DNA of 64,000 nucleotides, taken from the NCBI GenBank assembly GCA_922989275.2, contig OV277864.1, positions 71,490,158 to 71,554,157 on the forward strand, given 5' to 3'. The notes beneath the pieces were generated by a model. It was given only the letters and a program-made list of their open reading frames with translations, was not told where the DNA came from and ran no database searches. A program made the position numbers and the translations under genes. Source of the DNA: Gari tellinella (lineage: Eukaryota; Mollusca; Bivalvia; Cardiida; Psammobiidae). Shown here one piece after another: positions 42,963 to 51,605 of the stretch. Position 1 is the first letter of the stretch; every line of letters begins with the position of its first letter.

Positions 42963-43090
42963 GTTGTGGTGCGCAGGAATTGACCACTCAGGCCTTCGGC
43001 CTTCGTGGTCAATTCCTGCGCACCACAACTCCCAACCGTTGTAAAATACCGTTTCACAACGGTAGAACATAGATTATTTCTTAAATAATA
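42963..43090. repeat. Family C palindrome
   Basis: The 66-bp core 42963-43028 has perfect outer arms GTTGTGGTGCGCAGGAATTG and complement around CAGGCCTTCGGCCTTC. It is followed by AACCGTTGTAAAATACCGTT and CACAACGGT and then CATAGATTATTTCTTAAATA, as in the 30794 copy. Confidence 0.88.
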
Positions 43091-43252
43091 CATTGTATAC
43101 ATGTACAGAAAATATGAGATTCAATATAACGACAAACTCATTACAATGACATTTTTGTTGGGAACGAACTGTGTCGTTGTATCGAGTCCTGACTGTAGTT
43201 CAATTTGTTTTAATTGTCCTCATACACCCAGTGACCACGCATCTGATACGTA

Positions 43253-43498
43253 CAGTGGAGAATATGTTATTCTTTCCCGTTTAAACGCAAACGTACGCAA
43301 ACGCAAAGCACTAAAACGTAGAAAAGTACAACTTTTGGACAATTCTGATAATTCAAGTTTATCTTGGTGGCAAACAGTTTGGAGCCTGATCAGACGCCGG
43401 GTTACCCGGCGTCTGATCTGGCTCCAAACTGTTTGCACTGCAAATAATAGTTTTAGCGTAAACGCGTTTATTGGGAAAGAATAACAGTTTCTCCACTG
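43253..43498 (-). mobile_element. TA-1 MITE, full length
   Basis: CAGTGGAGAATATGTTATTC to CAGTTTCTCCACTG, TA on both sides. H1 at 43371-43435. Overlapping plus- and minus-strand frames of 127 and 72 codons are translations of the element. Confidence 0.96.
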
Positions 43499-43500
43499 TA

Positions 43501-43940
43501 TGCCAAACGCATTGCAAGACTGAGATGTTCGTGATATAATTGTCTTACTTATACTTTACAATTATTCTTGAAGATATTTATTAAACAACATCGCTTGTAA
43601 TTGTATATACCATGTCCATGTTTTCTCTAAAATCAGAATCCTTATCAAAACGGAATACCTCATACCAATGGAGAGATATTAAGTATTCAAACAATCAGTT
43701 ACAAGTAAAATAAACGTTTCTATACAGACGGTATAATATAATTATTTCTAAACGTTGGTGACTGTTATCCTGAGTATATGATACTCGTTAAGGATCATTG
43801 CTCATATATTCAAATTTCGTGTTAATGTATTCATTGAACGTAGGTTTCAAGTTCATTTTGCTAAACTAGTTGGCGAAATGGTGCCGTTATGTCGTAGCAA
43901 GATTGCCTCTAAAATCACAAACACGTATACAGTAAAGAAG
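43501..43940. other. Unassigned stretch
   Basis: AT-rich, no recognised repeat or exon. Confidence 0.45.
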
Positions 43941-43942
43941 TA

Positions 43943-44310
43943 CAGTGAAACCCCTCTAAACCGGAACCTCTAAATACCGGAATTCCCTCTAAACCGGACA
44001 AAAACTTTGGTCCCGTTTCCAACCCTTCTTTATCTTAACCCATTACACCATCAATACGCATTTTTACGTCTTTGGTTTATTCTTACACTTAAGAAAATAG
44101 ATTGTACATTCTAGCAGATGATAGCTTAAAGCAGGTTGAAAGTAAAGCAGAATGCGCCTTAAGGCGCATTCTGCTTTACTTTCAACCTGCTTTAAGTGGT
44201 CAGTTATCTTCTATACTAGAAACAGGTAAAAAACCCTCTAAACCGGAAACCCCTCTACATCACGACATTTTTGTTGTCCCCACAATGTCCGGTTTAGAGG
44301 GGTTTCACTG
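43943..44310. mobile_element. pogo/Tigger-like TIR element, interrupted
   Basis: Ends CAGTGAAACCCCTCTAAACC and the complement GGTTTAGAGGGGTTTCACTG, with TA on both sides. The word CCTCTAAACCGGA recurs three times just inside the left end and again near the right end, as in subterminal transposase-binding arrays. A TTAA-4 copy occupies the middle. Confidence 0.92.
44035..44232 (-). mobile_element. TTAA-4 MITE nested in pogo-like element
   Basis: TTAACCCATTACACCATCAA at the left and CTAGAAACAGGTAAAAA at the decayed right. The H2 hairpin at about 44125-44196 is perfect, with tip GCGCCTTAAGGCGC. Confidence 0.86.
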
Positions 44311-44459
44311 TAGTCGTTCTCGCCTTAACGAACATGAGCGTAATCACATTGCATTTTATATAGAACCTGTATTGAGCCGCACACGTATTTGATCCCGATC
44401 AGACGTGGAGTGAATCAGAAGCATTGGAATAACTGTTTTATCGCAAAAAAAACGCGTTA

Positions 44460-44672
44460 CAATGGAGAATCTGTTATTCTTTCCCGTTTAAACGCAAACG
44501 TACGCAAACGCAAAGCACTAAAACGTAGAAAAGAACAACTTTTGGACAATTCTGATAATTCTTGTTTATCTTGATAGCAAACAGTTTGGAGCCTGATCAG
44601 ACGACGGGTTACTGCAAGTAATAGTTTTAGCGTAAACGCGTTTATTGGGAAAGCATAACAGATTCTCCACTG
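44460..44672 (-). mobile_element. TA-1 MITE lacking the right hairpin arm
   Basis: CAATGGAGAATCTGTTATTC to CAGATTCTCCACTG, with TA on both sides. AAACAGTTTGGAGCCTGATC and AGACGACGGGTTAC join directly to TGCAAGTAATAG, so the second arm of H1 is gone. Confidence 0.93.
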
Positions 44673-44705
44673 TATGTCTTAGTCATGTCTTAACCGCTGT
44701 AGTAT

Positions 44706-44938
44706 TTAACCATTTACCTAAGTGCACATTTAAGTTATTCATCCACTTAAGAGACAAACGTTCCAATGTGTACAGTCATGAATAAAAGATTACGTTTTTC
44801 TAAATCCTAGCAGGTAATAGCTTGAGGCAGGCTCAAAGTAAAGCAGAATGCGCCTTTAGTCGCATTCTGCTTTACTACCAACCTGCTTTTAGCGGTCACC
44901 GTTCTTCAATACTAGAAACAGGGTATGGGGAAAATAGT
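44706..44938 (-). mobile_element. TTAA-4 MITE
   Basis: TTAACCATTTACCTAAGTGC at the left; the right end is decayed (CTAGAAACAGGGTATGGGG). The H2 hairpin is at about 44820-44892 with one mismatch in the tip (GCGCCTTTAGTCGC). Confidence 0.85.
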
Positions 44939-45400
44939 AATGTTTTATTCGTGTGCATGTTTTGATGTTTTTTCCTTCTCATACCACCACTCCCCGTTGA
45001 ATTTTAACAAAGGCATTATAAGTCTAAGCAGTAAACAACTTCTTTAGTTATAGTTTGAAACGATGCATTTCTTAGAAAAGGTTTACATGCTTTTTTCATT
45101 TACAATGGCTACTGTTACAAACGTAGCAAAACGGTTTCATATTAGAAAGTTTTTTTCATACTTTAGTGCATCACTGTTTTTAAGTCCCGAGAGTAAATAA
45201 GGATTTCATCGAATCTTAAAGATTTAAAGAAAATCGCACTTAAATGACAAGCAATCCGATTATGAAAGAATAAACATAAAAACTGACAGTGGATAAAAGT
45301 ACTGAATATGAAACCAATTCACTTGGGAAAACAAAAAACATTCAAACATAAAGTAAATACCCAGTTTACAACCATTAATCTGAAAGTGTTTGTTCGATCA
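44939..45400. other. Unassigned stretch
   Basis: AT-rich, no recognised repeat or exon. Confidence 0.45.
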
Positions 45401-45614
45401 TTAACCCTTATCCTGCGGTGATGTCGTCTGCTTCGAAAATGTTGTCTGCAAAACTTGTTAAATTTAGATTTATACATTTTTGTAAGCGAAGAAACCTTAA
45501 AAGGGGTGTCAAACCGTTTGGATTCAGATCAGACGCCGCTTTATGCGGCGTCTGATCTGGATCTAAACGGTTTGCAAAAAATAATAAAGTCGCGAGCAGC
45601 AGGCAAAGGGTTAA
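45401..45614 (-). mobile_element. TTAA-1b MITE with compensated hairpin
   Basis: TTAACCCTTATCCTGCGGTG to GCAGGCAAAGGGTTAA. H1 at 45510-45574 has CAAACCG in the left arm and CGGTTTG in the right, a paired change from the CAAACAG/CTGTTTG seen elsewhere. Confidence 0.94.
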
Positions 45615-45737
45615 GACAGGTTGATTCGTAAGAGGTGTCTATTTAAGCCTGCGTCTTGCAGAAAACTGCTTTCCGTAGTACCTTTTTTTCAATAAAGACG
45701 TGCTTTGGAAAAAAAAGTTATCTCATTGTTAAATAAG

Positions 45738-46010
45738 CTCCCACCGTTTCACACTCTATGAGGCCATATAGCGCATGTGAGAACAGTTTTAATCCTGATC
45801 CGACGCGGGTCTAACTCTCAATGACGTCATAAAGCGCATTTGCAAACAGTTTTGATACTGATAAGACGCCACATAACTGCTTGTCACTTGTTTTGAAATT
45901 ACGGCAGTTATACTGCCTTAGATCTAACTTTGAAACAATATTGCAGACAATAATATTATGGCGGTGAAGGGATAAAAATCTCACGATTAATTTGATCATG
46001 AGAGGGTTAA
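45738..46010 (+). mobile_element. TTAA-1 MITE with duplicated left end
   Basis: The left segment occurs twice: CGTTTCACACTCTATGAGGC with GAACAGTTTTAATCCTGATC, then AACTCTCAATGACGTCATAA with GCAAACAGTTTTGATACTGA. The right half of H1 is deleted after GACGCCACATAAC. It ends ATGAGAGGGTTAA. Confidence 0.8.
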
Positions 46011-46184
46011 ATAACTAAACATCTGAAACATATACACGAGTTACATGGACATATTTGATGATTAACCTTAGAGCGTTAATATAATTAGAACACGTAGCTG
46101 ATTCAAACAGACCGACGGGACAGCAGTGGAGTTGGCGGTATTGTTCGCAATCAACGTTTTTGTGCTGAATAAATACTGCCGTTC

Positions 46185-46330
46185 CCAAGATATATGAGCC
46201 AGAACAAACGCCGGATGATCCGGTGTCCGATTAGGCATTGAACATTTTGACACTCAGAGTGAATCGTATAAAAATTCAAAAATATATACTTTTCTACAAT
46301 CAAGTTGAATGCGTTAGGGTGTGGTGGTAA
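46185..46330 (+). mobile_element. TA-1 remnant
   Basis: GAGCCAGAACAAACGCCGGA and TGATCCGGTGTCCGATTAGG are the H1 arms. They are followed by TTGACACTCAGAGTGAATC and ATATACTTTTCTACAATC in TA-1 order. Termini lost. Confidence 0.6.
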
Positions 46331-46343
46331 CGGGTAAAAAAAA

Positions 46344-46420
46344 CGAATCGGACCCCGAGTCGAATCGGCCCAAAACCAACTCGGACCCGGTCAAATAGGA
46401 CCGGGTCTAATCGGCCCGTT
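46344..46420 (+). repeat. Short degenerate array of AATCGGxCC motif
   Basis: The words AATCGGACCCCG, AATCGGCCC, ACTCGGACCCGG, AATAGGACCGGG and AATCGGCCCG follow each other every 14-18 bp. This is GC-rich against the AT-rich background. In layout it resembles the 4425 array: one word with variable spacers. Confidence 0.8.
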
Positions 46421-46829
46421 TTTATGTATTAGTGTCTAAACAGGAAAAATTACTATGCTTGGTTACGGTATATCACTTTTTAACATTTACATGTGTTATA
46501 TACAATGAGAAGGAGTAACATTTCTTTCGCATATTTCTTTCGCAGTACACTACCTTTTTCCGTTCTCTAGAATATAATTCTGACAGTGCTTTCGTTCTAG
46601 ATGATCTACGGTAAATGACACACATACTTTAAGGATTATCGATCAGTCAATGCCTTTATTTATGATAAGATAAAAGCAGCTACAGAAAGCTAATGATCTA
46701 TGATCATGTGTTGTAGATTAAGAAACTGTTAACTTAATAGTTCAGTTAATTAATCTTGCCCTACATTAACCTCTATGTAACTATCATAATATTTATAGCT
46801 CGAGTATAATAAGGATATTTAACTATATA
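46421..46829. other. Unassigned stretch
   Basis: AT-rich, no recognised repeat or exon. Confidence 0.45.
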
Positions 46830-47060
46830 ACGGGGCAGACGTTGTTAACGAAACTAGTCGCAAAAATAATAAAACAAACTCAGAAAATGGCATTAATATT
46901 AAAAGCTGACACTGGGTTTTTAATTTGAGTGGCAAACAGCTTTGAACATGATCAGATACTGGGTTACAGTATTTCTGAAACGGATAAAAACTGTCAGCAA
47001 TGGGTATAGTTGTTTAAGGACAAACAGGTTTAATGGGAAACATTTACGTTTCTTCCACTG
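46830..47060 (-). mobile_element. TA-1 MITE, strongly diverged
   Basis: GTGGCAAACAGCTTTGAACA, TACTGGGTTACAGTA, AAACAGGTTTAATGGGAAAC and the terminus GTTTCTTCCACTG before TA follow minus-strand TA-1. The left terminus is uncertain. Confidence 0.68.
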
Positions 47061-47069
47061 TATTCTAGC

Positions 47070-47222
47070 TTAACCCCTACAGTACCATGACTTCATCAAT
47101 TCTAAATTTAAGCTTTTAACTGAAGATTTTTTTAAATGAGTTATACACATTTTAGATCCTGATCAGACACCGCTTGACGAAAATAAACTCTGTACTCACT
47201 CAAGGTAAGGTAGTGAAAATAG
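47070..47222 (-). mobile_element. TTAA-1b MITE, shortened
   Basis: TTAACCCCTACAGTACCATG with ACTTCATCAATTCTAAATTT matches the 16676 copy. H1 is cut to AGATCCTGATCAGACACCGC. The right end is GGTAAGGTAGTGAAAATAG. Confidence 0.7.
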
Positions 47223-47287
47223 TTCACTACCGTACTCTGTTGCGCACGGTTGAACTAACTTTTGCAAGCTGTTTCCCAGTGTCTCAT

Positions 47288-47527
47288 CTGGGGCCCGTTT
47301 TACTAAACTACTTACGCAAAATGTTTGCGTAAATCAAAATCGTTTTACTCTTATTTTTCGATCATAAACGTTTGCAAACAGCAAATAGCCAGATCAGAGG
47401 ACGCGCTTAAAGCGCGTCCTCTGATCTTGCTATTTGCTGTCTGTAGCAAGTGATAAAAAAAATATAAATTTAAATTTAAAATTTTGACTTACGCAAATAA
47501 TTTGCGTAAGTTGTTTAGTAAAATAGT
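47288..47527. mobile_element. GC-1 foldback element, second copy
   Basis: CTGGGGCCCGTTTTACTAAA at the left; the right end breaks off at GTTTAGTAAAATAG. H1 at 47375-47443 has tip GACGCGCTTAAAGCGCGTC. The centre is inverted relative to the 23759 copy. Confidence 0.88.
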
Positions 47528-48054
47528 AAAAACTAAATCAGAACTGTTGGCACTCAGGTTGAAATATATTTGAACGAAAATACAGATATATTAAGTCTGA
47601 CACTTTGCACTCACTACAATCACTTAACATGCATTAAATTCATATGCAAGCATTTTGCCACGTCCCTTTGCGACATACTGATGTATTACAGTACATGTAC
47701 ATGTGTTATGGAGCAATGTAATACTATATTGAATGAATTATTGCTAATTCTACATTCAGTATCAATCGCGGGTGATATCGTTAATTTTAAGCAATCGTAA
47801 GGATTTTAAAAACGTTTACAAGTAAGTCATTTACTTGAAACCTAGGAAATAACTGTTTGATATTGCAGCTTGAGATCGTTTAATCTAGCTTAAACCCGAA
47901 CTTATTGCAGATTGCAATTAAAAGCAAATATTTAAATGCTATTCTAATCTATTTTTCTATAAATATGCAGGTTTACGCTTCAATGTATCCCTCCGCTTAA
48001 ATAAAATACATTTAAGTCCAACTTATACAGTCATAAATATATACTTTTGTGAAA
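47528..48054. other. Unassigned stretch
   Basis: AT-rich, no recognised repeat or exon. Confidence 0.45.
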
Positions 48055-48091
48055 TGCTCTATATCCTAGGAGACGGTAGCTTAAAGTAGGG

Positions 48092-48293
48092 TACTTTCTG
48101 GTCCTTTGGAATCATTGACTTCAGCGCATTTACAGTTGAAAGTTAAATTCCGCTTAAGCTGGTGCTAGGGAGCGTGAGCACTGTTGCATATTTCAGTATT
48201 GCTCATGAACAGACTCAATTAAACCGAGTCTGCAATTTTCAGTATTTGCTTTGTTTTCTGTGCTTTCAAAGGATCTCCCCTTATTCAGATTTA
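48092..48293 (+). repeat. 202-bp dispersed repeat, copy 2
   Basis: TACTTTCTGGTCCTTTGGAA to CTCCCCTTATTCAGATTTA, matching 4962-5163 end to end. It lies inside a TTAA-4 hairpin arm, which defines its boundaries. No target duplication is obvious. Confidence 0.88.
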
Positions 48294-48346
48294 GAAAACG
48301 CAGAATGCTCCTTGTAGGCGCAATCGGCATTCACGCTCTACCTACT

Positions 48347-48598
48347 TTAACCCTTTACCTGATAGCCTATTTCTAGTATTGAAGATATGTGACTACTTAA
48401 AGCAGGTTTAAAGTAAAGCAGAATGCGCCCTAAGGCGCATTCTGCTTTACTTTTAGCCTGCTTTAAGCTATTAACTGCTAGAATAAGGAAAGTATTAAAT
48501 ATGGCACATATTCATTACGGTATAATTTGGAACTATTTTCTTCAGCGGATGAATAAAATGAATGTGCTAAAAGTCGCTTCTATAAGGGAAAGGGTTAA
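48347..48598 (+). mobile_element. TTAA-4 MITE, full length, nested
   Basis: TTAACCCTTTACCTGATAGC to GCTTCTATAAGGGAAAGGGTTAA. The H2 hairpin at 48396-48467 is nearly perfect, tip GCGCCCTAAGGCGC. Host sequence CTACTTTAA resumes with TTAAGTGG, so TTAA is duplicated. Confidence 0.95.
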
Positions 48599-48630
48599 GT
48601 GGTTACATGTCTTAAAACAAGACTATGGTT

Positions 48631-49048
48631 ATGGGATAATTAGTTAAATGAAAAGCAGTATCACATTATAACAATCTTTCTTCCATTTCATTTTTTTTCA
48701 CTATGTTGTGTATGTATGATATCTGCCTGACCTCATCTCGCATAAACACCGATATAATCAGCTTATTTCTTGTACTTACATTAATATTTTGTTTTTGTCT
48801 AAAGCTATCTATCTGCATTTCAAACGCAACACAAAAACGTTGTATTGTAAACATATAACATCATGAACTTGACATTTGGCGCGAAAATATCTATCTTTGT
48901 TGATAGAAATTGTATTGATTTTTTAAATAAATACAGATTCATATTGTTTATAAAGTATTGCATTTTTCGTTGAAAACGACCTCTTACGTATACACAATAA
49001 CTTTTTAAGAAACAATGTTTCTGCTAATAGAACATATTAATCAGTTAG
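48631..49048. other. Unassigned stretch
   Basis: AT-rich, no recognised repeat or exon. Confidence 0.45.
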
Positions 49049-49291
49049 TTAACTATTTCGCTGCCAAATTAATCATAAAATGTTACCCATTCACCGTTTC
49101 ATGGTCGTCTGCTTCAATATTGCTGTCTGCAATATCGTCTCAAAGTTAGAATTAATGAAGTTAAACTGACGTTTTTCAAAACAATTGGCAACAGTTTTGA
49201 TTCTGATTAGACGCCGCGTTACGCGGCATCTAATCAGATTCAGAACTGTTTGCAAATGCGCTTTATGACGTCATTGAGAGTGAAAGGGTGG
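49049..49291 (-). mobile_element. TTAA-1 MITE
   Basis: TTAACTATTTCGCTGCCAAA to TTGAGAGTGAAAGGGTGGA. H1 at 49189-49252 carries GATTAGA/TCTAATC in both arms. The right end contains TATGACGTCATTGAG, a CRE-like palindrome common to the family. Confidence 0.9.
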
Positions 49292-49693
49292 AAGCTCATT
49301 CAACAATTAGAATAATCCTTTCCAAAGCACGTGATAGAAAGTAAAAGGGTTAAGGTAGATATCTAACAATGCTTTGTGAAACGACAAACAATACACTTTG
49401 CCGAGTAAATTACTACACTGCTTGCAAAGAAAAACGTAATGTCTAGTACAATGTGTTTATATGGCACATGTATCCATCTCTAGGGGTTAATGAGTTAAAA
49501 CAATAAATACCTCAGATTATGAGTGATGTTTGAATATGGCTACGGTAAATTCTGCAGCAAATCAGATGCAGAAATCAGCTTCCTGAATGTCTCATACCGC
49601 TGCTATTTATTGTAGAACTGCCATGATAATATGGTTTATTGTTAATTTAACCAACTTATACAGTGAACTGTCGATATATACTTTAACTGTCGA
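49292..49693. other. Unassigned stretch
   Basis: No repeat or coding signal recognised. Confidence 0.45.
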
Positions 49694-49695
49694 TA

Positions 49696-50049
49696 CAGCG
49701 CTCCCTCTCTACAACGACATCAAATGGGAGACAAACATGGTGTGCGTTGTTAGGAGGGAGTCGTTATAGGGAGGGAAATCAGCTTACATGTGCAAACAGC
49801 TTGAATCCAGATCAGACGCCGCTTAACGCGGCGTCTGACCTTGATTACAGCTGTTTGTCACTCGTCATTTAGTGTTTTCTGTCAAAATGGCCATTATGTA
49901 ACTTAGAAAAACAACAGACGACAATTTTAGCAGACGACATTGCAGCAGTAAAAGCGTTAGACATTATTGGTTTGTTTAGGGAACTGCGACAAGGGTTGTT
50001 GTAAGGAGGGAATCGCTGTTGGGAGGGCCGTTGAAGGGAGGGAGTACTG
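49696..50049 (+). mobile_element. TA-2 MITE, full length
   Basis: CAGCGCTCCCTCTCTACAAC to GAAGGGAGGGAGTACTG; TA precedes, TT follows. H1 at 49793-49857 with mismatches in the right arm (GTCTGACCTTGATTACAG). Confidence 0.93.
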
Positions 50050-50200
50050 TTACAGTATATACTTTCTAGAATATATCATTATAAATATAAAGGTGGGTTT
50101 TCTACATACGCTGCGGTGTTTGTCTATACATCAGATAATCTAATGAAATTGCATACATGCCACGCTAATAAGATGCTGCGTTGCATCAGAGTTTACGTAC

Positions 50201-50367
50201 AGAGTCCAAGGTTATAAAGCTATTGTGCTGAGCCTGATAGCGTTTTCAAGCATTGCATTGGTCAGATTTGAGCCTAGGCTCAGATTTGAGCCTAGGCTCA
50301 AATCTGACCAATCAAATACTTGAGAACTACTTCAGCCTCCACTTAAAAGCTTTATTACCTTGGAGCC
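50201..50367. repeat. Family D palindrome, copy 1
   Basis: Outer arms AGAGTCCAAGGTTATAAAGC and TTTATTACCTTGGAGCC. The inner arms CATTGGTCAGATTTGAGCC are perfect. The centre contains CAGATTTGAGCCTAGGCT twice in tandem. Related to 51192-51332. Confidence 0.85.
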
Positions 50368-51191
50368 ACCATTTGATAATGCCTACCTTCTAGGATGATA
50401 AGTATTAATGTGTTTCCATCTTACATTGATCTTATTAACTATACTGGTACATTATTATGTCTGACACTGTCCTTATTATCAAATTTTAAAGAGAGCGCAC
50501 TGTACACACACATTTGACTGCGGTTGAAGTGTAAACGCAACAGCTGTTATTATTATGTTGACGTGAAACGGCAAACTCATTTATTGTTATGCAACTCGGA
50601 AAATGGAAGCATAAATAAAAAAATCGCAGAACAAACATTTATTATGTTTTCATTCCTGCGATTCATATTTGAGATACAACGACTATCACGGCTGATTTCT
50701 TTGAAGAATAAATATTCTGCAAACATGGCGAAATTGTCGACCCATGTTTGTTTGACCTCCTAAATATGATTTGAAACATGCGCTTATTGAAATGAAACAA
50801 CACATTCTTGCCATTGAAATTAAATTAGTAGTACTCGATTTCAGTTTTTTGGACCATTTGCTATTCCCCTGTGTTTTATTCGTTCCAAGCAACACTTTCT
50901 GATGAGCCAATGGGCACTCAGATGACAGATAAATTTCCATCAATTTGTACATAATTCATGACGACACAAATTCAATTAGACAAAACAGCACGTGTTACAA
51001 TGCAAATTAATACAAAAAGAGATTTACAAAGTATTTTCTAAACAATCTGCAAAACAACGATTAAACAGAATTTGAGAGACACGTAGTAATCATCAAATGA
51101 ATCTTTGCAGCAATTATTTCGAAGGTCGATGTCAAAATTCACAGTTTTTGCGCAGATACGATATTTTGCCCTACATTACCCAAATAAACCA
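50368..51191. other. Unassigned stretch
   Basis: About 0.8 kb between the two family D palindromes. Overlapping opposite-strand frames of 79 and 88 codons have no recognisable domain. Confidence 0.4.
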
Positions 51192-51332
51192 TAGTCCAAT
51201 GTTATAAAGCATTTGAGTAGAGTCTGAATTCGTTCTCAAGCATTTGTTTGGTCAGATGTTTAGCTTTCGCTCAATTATGACCTATCAAACGCTTGGAGAC
51301 TGCCTCAGACTCTATTCAAACGCTTTAAAAGC
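51192..51332. repeat. Family D palindrome, copy 2
   Basis: TAGTCCAATGTTATAAAGCA, GTAGAGTCTGA, TTCTCAAGCATTTG, GGTCAGATGTT pair with TGACCTATCAAACGCTTGGA, TCAGACTCTA and CGCTTTAAAAGC. More eroded than copy 1. Confidence 0.75.
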
Positions 51333-51413
51333 TTAGACATAGATCACTCATACAGTAACAAAGTCGATATTTTCCAAAGGTAAATGTGTATGTGATAAAA
51401 CAAGAATCCCAAT

Positions 51414-51605
51414 TGCAAACAAATAAGTCAGATAAGACGCCGTGTAACTAGTCGTCTATTAGAGTCCAAACTAATTGCCACTAAGAATCAAAGACATCGT
51501 CAACGATTCAAAGAAATTTTCAAAAAAACTTTTTCTATATTTCATCATATGGCGTTTTCGTTTAGTTTCTGTGAAAATAAGAAATAATTACACATTGTCA
51601 ACTGT
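51414..51605 (+). mobile_element. TA-1 remnant
   Basis: TTGCAAACAAATAAGTCAGA, GACGCCGTGTAACTAGTCGT and GAGTCCAAACTAATTGCCAC form a decayed H1. CACTAAGAATCAAAGACATC and GCGTTTTCGTTTAGTTT follow. Left end lost. Confidence 0.6.

Larger units (their letters stand above)
48055..48630 (-). mobile_element. TTAA-4 MITE interrupted twice
   Basis: Pieces: 48055-48091 (CTAGGAGACGGTAGCTTAAA), 48294-48346 (GAAAACGCAGAATGCTCCTT through CTACCTACTT) and after 48598 (GTGGTTACATGTCTT). The 202-bp repeat sits in the left H2 arm. A complete TTAA-4 sits in the TTAA of the right arm (CTTTAAGTGG). Confidence 0.85.

Noticed and set aside
42863..43072. Short basic protein starting MPRKKLFGRK
   Set aside because: The frame runs into the family C palindrome, so its second half is repeat-derived; nothing supports the first half as an exon.
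50886..50930. Hammerhead ribozyme (CTGATGAGCC)
   Set aside because: CTGATGA is followed by a short stem but not by GAAA, and the flanking helices are absent.
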